Below, one piece after another: positions 24,935-33,589 of a stretch of DNA of 64,000 nt (within the stretch, counting starts at the first letter, position 1; each line of letters opens with the position of its first letter). Below the pieces are notes generated by a model. The model saw only the letters and a list, made by a program, of their open reading frames with translations, was not told where the DNA came from and did not search any database. Location of the stretch: the NCBI GenBank assembly GCA_021325355.1, contig JAJPHI010000018.1, positions 265,200 to 329,199 of the forward strand, read 5' to 3'. A program made the position numbers and the translations under genes. Source of the stretch: Pseudomonadota bacterium. GTDB taxonomy: Bacteria > Desulfobacterota > Binatia > Binatales > Binataceae.

Positions 24935-25684
24935 GTGAAAATTCTGGTTCCCGTAAAGCGCGTTCCCGATCCGGCGACGACTATCCGCGTTGCGCCCGAT
25001 GGCGCCGGTATCGCTACGGACAACGTCAAGTGGGTTATCAACCCCTTCGATGAAATCGCCATCGAGGAGGCGCTCAGGATCAAGGAAAAACAGGGTCAGG
25101 GCGAAGTCGTCCTGATTGCCGTTGGCCAGCAAAGCTGGCAGGAGCAGTTGCGCACCGGTCTGGCGATGGGCGCCGATCGCGCGATCCTTGTACGCAGCGA
25201 CGCGCCGCTCGATCCCTTGGCCATCGCGCGCGTCATCGCCAAGGTCGCCGAAAATGAAAAGCCCGAGCTGATCATCATCGGCAAACAGGCTATTGACGAC
25301 GACTCGAACCAGGTCGGCCAGATGATTGCCGAGATGCTCGGATGGCCGCAGGCTACCTTCGCTTCAAAGATCGAATTGAATGGTGATAGGTGCAGCGTCG
25401 TCCGCGAGGTCGACGGCGGTCTGGCGACGGTCGCTTTTCCCCTGCCGGCGGTGGTCACGACCGACCTGCGTCTGAACGAGCCGCGCTATGCCTCGTTGCC
25501 GGGAATCATGAAAGCGCGCAAAAAGCCACTCAATGAAATCGCGGTCGATTCGCTCGGCGTCGATCTGACGCCGAAGCTCAAGATCAAGGTTCTCAAGACG
25601 CCCGAAAAGCGTCAGGCCGGGCGTAAGTTAGGCTCGGTTCAGGAGTTAGTTGCCGCGCTTCACAACGAGGCCAAAGTTATCTGA
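24935..25684 (+). CDS. etfB: electron transfer flavoprotein beta subunit
   Basis: 249 residues. Diagnostic parts are MKILVPVKRVPDPATTIRV, WVINPFDEIAIEEALRIKE, DDDSNQVGQMIAEMLGWPQ and VVTTDLRLNEPRYASLPGIMKARKKP, the latter being the EtfB signature. EtfB binds AMP and, with EtfA, accepts electrons from acyl-CoA and similar dehydrogenases. The GTG start has GGAG 8 bases upstream. It follows the IclR gene by 81 bases and precedes etfA by 76. Confidence 0.95.
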   Translation: MKILVPVKRVPDPATTIRVAPDGAGIATDNVKWVINPFDEIAIEEALRIKEKQGQGEVVLIAVGQQSWQEQLRTGLAMGADRAILVRSDAPLDPLAIARVIAKVAENEKPELIIIGKQAIDDDSNQVGQMIAEMLGWPQATFASKIELNGDRCSVVREVDGGLATVAFPLPAVVTTDLRLNEPRYASLPGIMKARKKPLNEIAVDSLGVDLTPKLKIKVLKTPEKRQAGRKLGSVQELVAALHNEAKVI

Positions 25685-25760
25685 CGACGGTCGGCACGGT
25701 CTCGCCGAAAAAAAATCGATCCGGTGCCAATCAAGCACCTCGCAAAGCGGAGCACTTTAG

Positions 25761-26732
25761 ATGGGTGACGTACTGGTTTTTGCTGAACACACGCACGGCC
25801 ATTTTCCGAAGACCACGCTGATCGCGATTCAGGCCGGGCGCGAGATGGCGGCCAAGCGCGGCGGCGTCTGCTGTGCGGTGGTGCTGGGGGCGTCCTGCGA
25901 TGGGCCGGCGGCCGAAATTGCCCGGTACGGCGTGAACAAGGTGTTCGCGCTCGAGGACCCCCGCCTCGAGCATCATCTGGCGGACGCCTCGGCGCAGGCG
26001 CTTGCCGGTCTTATCAAGGGCACCGGCGCCGAGACCCTGCTCGCCACCGCAACCGCGATGGGCAAGGATTTGATGCCGCGCGTGGCGGCCCGTCTGAACG
26101 CGCCGATGGCCTCGGATATCGTGGCGATCAACGACGACGGCACGGTGATCCGCCCGATGTATGCTGGCAACGTCCTCGCGACCGTCGAGCTCGACGGGCC
26201 CGTGCGTATCGTCACCGTGCGCGGCACGGCGTTCGATGCGGCGACGGCCGGAAACGAGGCGGCCGCCATCGAGAAGGTGAAGCCGGAACTCGATCCGGCG
26301 TCCCTCAAGATGGAATTCGTCAACTTCAACGAGATCAAAAGCGACCGCCCCCAACTGACCGAAGCAAGGATCGTGGTCTCCGGGGGCCGCGGACTCAAAT
26401 CGGGCGAAAACTTCAAGACCGTGCTCGAACCGCTGGTCGACGAACTGGGCGCCGCGATGGGCGCCAGCCGCGCCGCCGTCGATGCCGGCTTCGTCCCCAA
26501 CGATCTCCAGGTGGGTCAGACCGGCAAGGTCGTCGCTCCGCAGCTCTATGTCGCGGTCGGCATCTCGGGAGCGATCCAACATCTCGCCGGGATGAAGGAT
26601 TCCAAAACCATCGTTGCCATCAACAAGGACGAGGAAGCGCCCATCTTCAGCGTGGCCGATTTCGGCCTGGTCGCCGATCTGTTCAAAGCGGTACCCGAGA
26701 TGACCGAGGAAGTGCGCAAGCTCAAGCATTGA
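25761..26732 (+). CDS. etfA: electron transfer flavoprotein alpha subunit
   Basis: 323 residues. The C-terminal FAD domain is clear: [74 protein letters not shown]. The N-terminal domain ([30 protein letters not shown]) pairs with EtfB. The heterodimer carries electrons from flavin dehydrogenases to a membrane oxidoreductase. Within the window, an acyl-CoA dehydrogenase (59095) is a plausible donor and the Fe-S protein at 29709 a plausible acceptor. Confidence 0.95.
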   Translation: MGDVLVFAEHTHGHFPKTTLIAIQAGREMAAKRGGVCCAVVLGASCDGPAAEIARYGVNKVFALEDPRLEHHLADASAQALAGLIKGTGAETLLATATAMGKDLMPRVAARLNAPMASDIVAINDDGTVIRPMYAGNVLATVELDGPVRIVTVRGTAFDAATAGNEAAAIEKVKPELDPASLKMEFVNFNEIKSDRPQLTEARIVVSGGRGLKSGENFKTVLEPLVDELGAAMGASRAAVDAGFVPNDLQVGQTGKVVAPQLYVAVGISGAIQHLAGMKDSKTIVAINKDEEAPIFSVADFGLVADLFKAVPEMTEEVRKLKH

Positions 26733-26745
26733 TCGGCGGAAGGCG

Positions 26746-26799
26746 CACGATCGCGATCGTGTAAAGAATTATCAAGGACTGGAGCGGTCTCCAGCCCTT
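26746..26799 (+). terminator. two small hairpins after etfA
   Basis: CACGATCGCGATCGTG (26746-26761) is a perfect 16-bp palindrome followed by TAAAGAATT. A second hairpin AAGGACTGGAG-CGGT-CTCCAGCCCTT follows at 26774-26799 with one mismatch. Neither has a clean T-tract. They may attenuate transcription between etfA and the next unit. Confidence 0.35.
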
Positions 26800-26933
26800 G
26801 GCGCGATCGCCACCCCTGTATTCAGAAGGGGTAAGATGATTCTCAGTGTGGTATGCTGCCCGCTGACGGCCGGCACATGGATTGCTGTGGATGCCGATCC
26901 TGGCAAGTACGCCAGATCTTCTGGAGGTCAACC

Positions 26934-27314
26934 ATGGCGGGCGCAAACGAGATCAAAGAAAAGATTAAACAAGGCGCGGAAGAGGCTTCGGACCGCGCGA
27001 AGGAAGCTAACGACGAAATTCGGCGGACCGCGCGCAAAGTGGCCGATCGCTCGCCCATCAAACTCGATGTCGGCGAGCTCGAGCGCTTTGCCGATGAACG
27101 CCCGCTAACCCTCATGGCCGTAGCCGGGGTGGCGGGCTTTGTGATGGGTGGCGGACTGCGAACCAAGCTCGGCTTAACCCTGCTCGCAATCTTTGGCCGA
27201 CGCGCGGCACGCCAATCCGCGGCCAATCTCGCCTCTGACTGGTGGCGGCGGACGCCGCGACCCCGGATGATGCAGAGCGGTCAGCGCTTCGGCTTTGCCG
27301 CGCGCGCTCGATGA
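26934..27314 (+). CDS. small DUF883-like helical membrane-anchored protein
   Basis: About 126 residues from the ATG at 26934, which has GGAGGT 5 bases upstream; the ORF track start is too early. The first ~55 residues form a charged amphipathic helix (NEIKEKIKQGAEEASDRAKEANDEIRRTARK). Then RPLTLMAVAGVAGFVMGGGL gives a single membrane segment with Gly repeats, similar to the ElaB/YqjD (DUF883) membrane anchors. A basic tail follows. Its TGA overlaps the ATG of the next gene (ATGA), so the two are translationally coupled and likely act together. Confidence 0.65.
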   Translation: MAGANEIKEKIKQGAEEASDRAKEANDEIRRTARKVADRSPIKLDVGELERFADERPLTLMAVAGVAGFVMGGGLRTKLGLTLLAIFGRRAARQSAANLASDWWRRTPRPRMMQSGQRFGFAARAR

Positions 27315-29428
27315 GCGAACGGGCGCACAGTGTCATTGATTCCGACAACCTCGTGGCGGCCGCCGAACTGGCCGGCGCCGTCGTGCTGGCGCGCCTGGCG
27401 CTCCCGGTGCTGCTCACATGGGTAGCTAACCGATTCGGCAAACGTTTGTCCGGGCTTCAGGCGCGGGTCGAACGGGTGGATATCGACCTGACGCGACCCG
27501 GATTGACGGTCGAGGGTCTGCAGGTTGACCAGCAGACCGACGGCGCATTTTATCCACTCGCGCGCATCGAGACCGTTCGCGTAGGCAGCGATTGGTCAAC
27601 GCTCCTTAACGGCTGTCTGCAGGCACACGTCGAAATTGATCGGCCGCGGGTTGAGGTCGACCTGAAGAGACTATCGACGATGCATACGGTGCCGGCACCG
27701 TCGACGCAACCGCAGCCCGCCGGCGCGCTTCACGCCAATGGTACGGTGATCGATCCGATGGGCAGCCCCGACCCGACGATCGCTGAGCGGCTCGTCGCGC
27801 TACAGGACCGTCTCAGACGGCTCCCGCCGTTCAACTGCACGCGCGTCGAGTTGCATGAAGGCAGCTTCAGCGTCCGCGGTATCCCGGCCCTGGATCATGG
27901 AGATCTAAGGGTCACGACGGTCAACGCCGTGCTGGAAAATCTGAGCAATGATCCGGGCGCGGCGGCGACCATGCCGACCGTCCTCGCCTGCTCGGCCGAG
28001 CTCATGAAATCGGGCAGGCTCACGATCGACGCCGAAGCTTTTCCCCTGATTTTCCCGCCGCAGTTCGATCTTGACTGCCGTGTCGAACAGCTTGAGCTGA
28101 CCGACTTCCGAGCCCTCATGGCGCAGTTGATGGCGGTCGATATTGAAGGCGGTACCGCGTATCTGCTGGCCGAGGCCGCAGCCGCCGACGGCGAGCTTCG
28201 CGGCTATGCCAAGCCGATCGTCGATGGGCTACGGGTCAAAGCGCTCAAAGGTCGCGGGCTGAAGATCCGGCTGAAGGGATGGACGGTAAAGCTCGCCGCG
28301 CGGCTGCTGCGCAACCGCGCCACCGATCGCCTTGGAACCCGTGTCGATTTCAGCGGCCCCTTGGACCATCCGCGGGTCCGGATGGCGGCGGCGGTCAGGC
28401 GACTGCTGCGTAACACTTTCCGTCCCGAGAACGTCGCGATCGAGGATCGAATCGAGCTCGCGCGGAACGGCGTCCGCCGCGACCTCGGCCCGGCCGAGAC
28501 CGCCGCAGATCCGCCGTCGCCCTCGACGACAACCGCGCGGCTTCAACGGCGGGGCGGGCTGGGCAATTTCGCGGCGCTGAGCAAGGCTGCTGCGGTGCGC
28601 TGGCTCGAGGACAATGCGATGCAGCATGCGGCGGCGTTGGCCTACTGTACGGCTTTTTCGATCGCGCCGCTCCTGCTGCTCGCGACCGGTGTCGCCGGCA
28701 TGATGCTCGGCAGCAGTCCCGCGATTCAGGCGCGGATCATCCGACAGATTGCGGCCTCCGTGGGGCCGCAGAGCGCTCACCTGTTGCAGAGCATGATCGC
28801 CGGTGTGTCCCATCCGGGCCGCGGCGCCATGGCGGCGATTATCAGCGTCGTCTCGATCCTGATCGGCGCGACCGGGGTGCTCAGCTCGATGAAGACCGCG
28901 CTGAATCAGATTTGGCGCACGCACGAGGCCGGCAATCTGAAGGAAGTGGTCAAGCGCAACGCTGTGTTCCTCGGCATGATCCTTGGCATTGGCTTTCTTC
29001 TGGCGGTCTCGTTGATCATCTCGACCGCGATCGCGGCGCTCGGCGCTTACCTCGGGTCGATTACCCCCGCGCTCGAATTCGTCATGCAGACCGCGTCATT
29101 CTTCGTCACGCTCGCGATCGAGGTCGTGCTCTTCGCCGCAATCTTCAAATTCCTGCCGAACGTGGAAGTTCGCTGGCATGACGTCTGGATCGGCGCGGTC
29201 GTCACCGCGCTACTGTTTTCGCTGGGCAAGATCACACTTGGCTACTACCTCGGCCGCAGTGCGATTTCATCGTATTATGGTGCGGCCAGTTCGCTCATGA
29301 TCCTGCTCCTGTGGATCTATTACTCTGGTCTGATCCTGTATTTCGGGGCGGAAATCACTGCGGTTGCCGCGGCCCTGAGGGTCGGGCCCGAGGAACCCGT
29401 GCGCAAGTTCGCACGTCAGTCAGGATAG
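27311..29428 (+). CDS. fusion of an AsmA/DUF748-like domain with a YihY/BrkB-family membrane domain
   Basis: 705 residues from the ATG that overlaps the previous stop; the ORF track begins too early. After a possible membrane segment near residues 15-40 comes an AsmA/DUF748-like part: SGLQARVERVDIDLTRPGLTVEGLQV is the typical opening of such beta-rich periplasmic proteins, with repeats of similar character up to about residue 400. From about residue 416 the sequence is a complete YihY/BrkB domain (ALSKAAAVRWLEDNAMQHAAALAYCTAFSIAPLLLL to SLMILLLWIYYSGLILYFGAEI) with about six membrane helices. AsmA-like proteins carry phospholipid between membranes. YihY function is unsettled. The fusion suggests one lipid-handling device. 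Confidence 0.75.
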   Translation: MSERAHSVIDSDNLVAAAELAGAVVLARLALPVLLTWVANRFGKRLSGLQARVERVDIDLTRPGLTVEGLQVDQQTDGAFYPLARIETVRVGSDWSTLLNGCLQAHVEIDRPRVEVDLKRLSTMHTVPAPSTQPQPAGALHANGTVIDPMGSPDPTIAERLVALQDRLRRLPPFNCTRVELHEGSFSVRGIPALDHGDLRVTTVNAVLENLSNDPGAAATMPTVLACSAELMKSGRLTIDAEAFPLIFPPQFDLDCRVEQLELTDFRALMAQLMAVDIEGGTAYLLAEAAAADGELRGYAKPIVDGLRVKALKGRGLKIRLKGWTVKLAARLLRNRATDRLGTRVDFSGPLDHPRVRMAAAVRRLLRNTFRPENVAIEDRIELARNGVRRDLGPAETAADPPSPSTTTARLQRRGGLGNFAALSKAAAVRWLEDNAMQHAAALAYCTAFSIAPLLLLATGVAGMMLGSSPAIQARIIRQIAASVGPQSAHLLQSMIAGVSHPGRGAMAAIISVVSILIGATGVLSSMKTALNQIWRTHEAGNLKEVVKRNAVFLGMILGIGFLLAVSLIISTAIAALGAYLGSITPALEFVMQTASFFVTLAIEVVLFAAIFKFLPNVEVRWHDVWIGAVVTALLFSLGKITLGYYLGRSAISSYYGAASSLMILLLWIYYSGLILYFGAEITAVAAALRVGPEEPVRKFARQSG

Positions 29429-29708
29429 GAAAAAGAACCAGCCGGGCTGGTGCTGAGCTTCCCGGGAACGATTCCGCGCGCCTGCGCCGCGAGCGGTCGC
29501 TCGAACCTCCAGGAGCATCTGCTGCCGAGGTTTCGGCGGCGAACGATTGAATTCCCTTCCCTGACTCCATAAAACGCTGAGACATGGATCAGCCTAAGGC
29601 GCCGGATGCTCGGCTATCGCTCTACCGTTCGCGTCCGCTGGATTGTCGAGTGGACGGGGCGGGATGCGGCCGGGTTTTAGCTCATCCGGCGGCGCTGATG
29701 GAGGTGCG

Positions 29709-31784
29709 ATGATCTCGCAGATTCTCTTCACTCTCTGCACGCTGGCGGCTCTCGGCGTGTTTTTCTATCAACTTTGGCGCCGTTTCCTGCTGCTGCGCAG
29801 CGCCGCTCCCGCGCCGCGCTTCGATCGTATTCCTGATCGTATCCGCGCGATGCTGGTGTGGGCGTTCGGCCAGCGCAAGTTCCTGCGGAGCAATCCGGGC
29901 GCCGAGCGGTCCGCCGGCTGGATGCATTTCTTCATCTTCTGGGGCTTCTTCGTTTTGGGCATCCAGATCATCACGATGTTCGGACGGATCTACTCGGATT
30001 CATTCGTCGTTCCCGGCTTCAGCATTGATCTTCTGGGCGGTCCCTACATGCTGCTGCGCGATTTCTTCGAAGTCGCCGTGCTTCTGGCCGCGGCGTTCGC
30101 GCTCGTTCGGTGGGGTATCATGCACGCGCCGCGCCTCTACGGGTTTCTGCCGCCCGAGAAACGCCAGCGCGAGAAGTCGCATCTCGAGGCCTACATCATC
30201 CTGATCTTTATCGCGCTGATCATGATTGCCGGCCTGGTGTATGACGGTGGTCGGATCGCGGCGAATCCCCACAATCCGCAGATTGCGCGAGAGGCCTGGT
30301 GGCAGCCGTTCTCAAATCTGGTGGCGCGCGGGCTGAGCGCCGGTGGCGTCGGTTTCGCCTCGACCGCGGCCCTGGCCGCCTTGTGGGTCAACGGCCTTAT
30401 CATTCTGGTATTCCTCAACCTGCTGCCGCCCTCGAAGCACTTCCATATCATCACCGCGATACCGAACGTCTTTTTCCTGAAGCTCGAACCCAAGGGCCAG
30501 CTCGCGAAACAGGACCTCGAGAACGCCTCCCGCTTCGGCACCTCGCATATCGATCATTTCACCTGGAAGCAGGTGCTCGACATGTTCAGTTGCACCGAAT
30601 GCGGTCGCTGCTCGTCGAACTGTCCGGCGACGGCCAGCAAGAAACCGCTGGCGCCGCGCCAGTTGCTGCTCGACTTGCGGGATTACCTCTACGAACATCA
30701 GGACGAAATGATCGAAAAACGTCTCCACGCCGGCAACGGCGACGGCGGCGAAACCCCCGAGGTGGGCGAAAACATCGTCGGTTCGGTCATCCACGACGAC
30801 ACCCTCTGGTCGTGCACCACCTGCCGCGCCTGTGAGGAGGCCTGCCCGCCGATGATCGAGTATGTGGACAAGATCGTCGATATGCGCCGGCACCTGGTGC
30901 AGGAGGAAGCGCGCTTTCCCAAGGAGATGACCCGCACCTTCAAGAACATGGAAACCCAGTCGAATCCCTGGGGCATCGATGCGGAGCAGCGCTTTGCCTG
31001 GGCCGAGGGGATGAACGTGCCGACTCTCGCCGACAAGCCGGACGCCGAGTTCCTCTACTATGTCGGCTGCGCCGGCTCCTTCGATGATCGCAACAAGAAG
31101 ACGACGCAGGCCTTTGCGCGGGTGCTGCAGAAGGCGGGGGTGGACTTCGCCTGTCTCGCGCGCGAGGAGCTTTGCAATGGCGAGACCGCCCGGCGGCTCG
31201 GCAACGAGTACCTTTACCAGTCGATGGCGCAGATGCTGGTCGAAACGCTGAACAACTACAAAGTCCGGCGGATCATCGTGAACTGCCCGCACTGCTTCAA
31301 CACGATCAAGAATGAATTTCCGCAGTTCGGCGGTTCATACGAGGTGATCCATGCCGCCGATCTGGTTTATCAACTGATCGCGTCCGGACGCCTCAAAGTA
31401 CCGGCCGATTTTCGCAAGCGCACCGTCTACCACGACTCCTGCTACTACGGGCGTTACAACGACGTCTATGACGAGCCCCGCATGGTGCTCGATCGCGCCG
31501 GCGCCGAGGTCCAGGAGATGCAGCGCCATCGACGCTTCGGCATGTGCTGCGGCGCGGGCGGCGGGCGCATGTGGCTCGAGGAAGACCCGGACAAGCGCGT
31601 CAATCTGCTGCGCACCGAACAGGCCCTGCAGACCGATCCCGAGGTTATCGCCGTCTCCTGTCCCTTCTGCATGACGATGCTCGGCGACGGGATCAAGGCC
31701 AAGCAGCTTGAGGAGAAAGTTCAGACGCTCGACGTGATGGAAATCGTCGATTCGGTTGCGCGAAGCCGCGACGCCGAGTCCTGA
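29709..31784 (+). CDS. membrane Fe-S oxidoreductase, probable Etf:quinone oxidoreductase (EMO-like)
   Basis: About 691 residues from the ATG with GGAGGT just upstream; the ORF track start is earlier without support. The N-terminal ~260 residues are membrane-embedded and resemble nitrate-reductase gamma-type subunits. Two 4Fe-4S motifs follow, CTECGRCSSNCPA (residue ~294) and CTTCRACEEACPP (~370). Then come two CCG-type domains of heterodisulfide-reductase type, ending with MCCGAGGGRMWLEE. This layout matches Etf:menaquinone oxidoreductases known from Geobacter and syntrophs. It would pass electrons from EtfAB into the quinone pool. It lies 3 kb downstream of etfBA on the same strand. Confidence 0.82.
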   Translation: MISQILFTLCTLAALGVFFYQLWRRFLLLRSAAPAPRFDRIPDRIRAMLVWAFGQRKFLRSNPGAERSAGWMHFFIFWGFFVLGIQIITMFGRIYSDSFVVPGFSIDLLGGPYMLLRDFFEVAVLLAAAFALVRWGIMHAPRLYGFLPPEKRQREKSHLEAYIILIFIALIMIAGLVYDGGRIAANPHNPQIAREAWWQPFSNLVARGLSAGGVGFASTAALAALWVNGLIILVFLNLLPPSKHFHIITAIPNVFFLKLEPKGQLAKQDLENASRFGTSHIDHFTWKQVLDMFSCTECGRCSSNCPATASKKPLAPRQLLLDLRDYLYEHQDEMIEKRLHAGNGDGGETPEVGENIVGSVIHDDTLWSCTTCRACEEACPPMIEYVDKIVDMRRHLVQEEARFPKEMTRTFKNMETQSNPWGIDAEQRFAWAEGMNVPTLADKPDAEFLYYVGCAGSFDDRNKKTTQAFARVLQKAGVDFACLAREELCNGETARRLGNEYLYQSMAQMLVETLNNYKVRRIIVNCPHCFNTIKNEFPQFGGSYEVIHAADLVYQLIASGRLKVPADFRKRTVYHDSCYYGRYNDVYDEPRMVLDRAGAEVQEMQRHRRFGMCCGAGGGRMWLEEDPDKRVNLLRTEQALQTDPEVIAVSCPFCMTMLGDGIKAKQLEEKVQTLDVMEIVDSVARSRDAES

Positions 31785-31819
31785 GGAGCGCCGCGCGCGT
31801 TAACCGATCGCCGTCCGCG

Positions 31820-32542
31820 TCAGGTGGGCGGATGGGAACGGTCAAGCTCGACCTGCGCTCGGGCCGGATCGTCGACGGTATCGCCGTCGGGCTGTGCGCG
31901 CCAGCGGCGGAGCAGGGGCGGCAGCACGGCCAATGCACCGATAAGCCCGAAACCGATTATCCCGTAACGGATCGCGTCGAGATTGCCGCTGGCCGCCGCC
32001 CGTCCCGCATAGCCAAGGTAGCTGTACGCGATCGACCCCGGCAGCATGCACACCGCCGAAGTCAGCGCATAGGTGGCGAAGCGAATACGCGTCAAACCGA
32101 GCGCGTAGTTCAGGGGATTGAAGGGAAAAATCGGCACCAGACGCGTGAAGGCGACGAAACGCCAGCCCTCCGCTTCCGCCCCTTCAATGATCCGACTAAG
32201 GCGCGGGCCGGCCCGCGCGCGCACCCATTCCGCAGCGATATAGCGCGAGATGAGGAAGGCGACACTCGCGCTCATGGTCGCGGCAACCAGATTCCAGACC
32301 GTGCCCCACAGCGGCCCGAAGATCCCTCCGCCGGTCAGCGTGAGAATCGCGCCTGGTACCAGCAGGACCGTGGCGACCACGTACAAAGCCACAAACGCCG
32401 CCGGGGCCCATAAGCCGAAGCGCTGGACGTCGGCGGCGATCCGTCCTTCGTTCCATTGCTGATGATGCATCAGAACCCAGCCGACCGCTGCGGCCAGGAT
32501 CACCAACGCGATCATCCTGAGGCGATTTGCCGGCAGCTTCAC
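31820..32542 (-). CDS. TVP38/TMEM64-family (DedA-like) membrane protein
   Basis: About 240 residues. The GTG at 32542 is chosen over the ORF-track start at 32590 because it overlaps the previous stop as GTGA, a normal coupling. Six or so membrane segments are seen. The VTT-type core contains LLVPGAILTLTGGGIFGPLWGTVWN and RLVPIFPFNPLNYALGLTRIRFATYA, which are hallmark re-entrant-loop motifs of this family. Relatives (DedA, TMEM41B) move lipids between membrane leaflets. Coupling with a fatty-acid-hydroxylase-type enzyme suggests a role in lipid modification or transport. Confidence 0.85.
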   Translation of the reverse strand: MKLPANRLRMIALVILAAAVGWVLMHHQQWNEGRIAADVQRFGLWAPAAFVALYVVATVLLVPGAILTLTGGGIFGPLWGTVWNLVAATMSASVAFLISRYIAAEWVRARAGPRLSRIIEGAEAEGWRFVAFTRLVPIFPFNPLNYALGLTRIRFATYALTSAVCMLPGSIAYSYLGYAGRAAASGNLDAIRYGIIGFGLIGALAVLPPLLRRWRAQPDGDTVDDPARAQVELDRSHPPT

Positions 32543-33414
32543 CGGGCGTTTTCGCGCAGTATCGGATAAGCGCCCGTGCCGCCGCGCCACGGCTGCAGCA
32601 GCATCCGGTCAAGACGCTCATCGGCAGGGTCGCGGAACTGCTCGAGACCGATCGTCATCCCGCGATGGCCGGCGCTGGGCTGCGCGCAGTAGGTGCCGAA
32701 GAGACGGTCCCACAGGGAAAGATTGAAGCCGAAATTGCTGTTGGTCTCGCGCACCAGAATCGAGTGATGCACGCGATGCATGTCGGGGGTCACGGTGACC
32801 CATCGTAACATCCGGTCCGTGCCCGAGGACAACGCGAGATTTGCGTGGTTGAACATCGAGGTCGCGTTCAACAAAACCTCGAAGCTGAGGACAGCGACCG
32901 CAGGCGCGCCCAGGATGGCGACCGCGACACTCTTGATGACGGCCGAGATGCAGATTTCGATCGGATGAAAACGCACGCCCGTCGTGACGTCGAAGTCGAG
33001 GTCCGCGTGATGCATCCGGTGCACGCGCCATAAAACGGGCACCGCATGAAACAGCACATGCTGTCCGTAGATGACGCCGTCGAGGACCACCAGCGTGATC
33101 ACGAATTCAACCCATCGCGCCGGATTAATTGCGGCGAACAGGCCCCAGTGTCGCGCCTCGACCAGCATCGCCACGGCAGTCGCCGACCCCGGCGGGATCG
33201 CCCGAACCGTCAGGGAATTGAGCGCTGCGATACCCAGATTGTTCGGCCATCGCCGGCCACGCGAACAACTGCGTTCCCGTCGCGGCCATTGCGCCTCCGC
33301 CGCCCCCATCAGGACGAGGAGCGCGACGAAGACGCCGAGTCGGATCGCGATTTCCTGCGGCAAAACTGTACGCCCGTCAGATTGCACAGGCAGGGCGGAG
33401 CCGCGCCGCAGCAT
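32539..33414 (-). CDS. sterol desaturase/fatty acid hydroxylase superfamily membrane enzyme
   Basis: 291 residues with about four membrane helices. The eight-histidine di-iron motif is present in three parts: HVLFH, HRMHH (in VHRMHHADLDF) and MHRVHHS, plus HAN between them. These enzymes add hydroxyls or double bonds to sterol, hopanoid, carotenoid or fatty-acid substrates with oxygen. It is downstream of the serine hydrolase gene on the minus strand and overlaps the TVP38-like gene by 4 bases. The substrate cannot be read from sequence. Confidence 0.85.
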   Translation of the reverse strand: MLRRGSALPVQSDGRTVLPQEIAIRLGVFVALLVLMGAAEAQWPRRERSCSRGRRWPNNLGIAALNSLTVRAIPPGSATAVAMLVEARHWGLFAAINPARWVEFVITLVVLDGVIYGQHVLFHAVPVLWRVHRMHHADLDFDVTTGVRFHPIEICISAVIKSVAVAILGAPAVAVLSFEVLLNATSMFNHANLALSSGTDRMLRWVTVTPDMHRVHHSILVRETNSNFGFNLSLWDRLFGTYCAQPSAGHRGMTIGLEQFRDPADERLDRMLLQPWRGGTGAYPILRENAR

Positions 33415-33589
33415 ACGGGCGACCGCAGGCCGCCCGAAGCACCTGCCCGCGAGAAGCGCCGGGGATCAATCGGCGCTGCGCACTGAAGCGTCTAGGGATG
33501 GCCCGCTTCAGGGTCAGCCGGTATCCGGCAATGCCGTCCTGGCGCAGTTCGTCGCGCCGCGCGCCGCGCGACAAGATCTCCGGCGCCGT

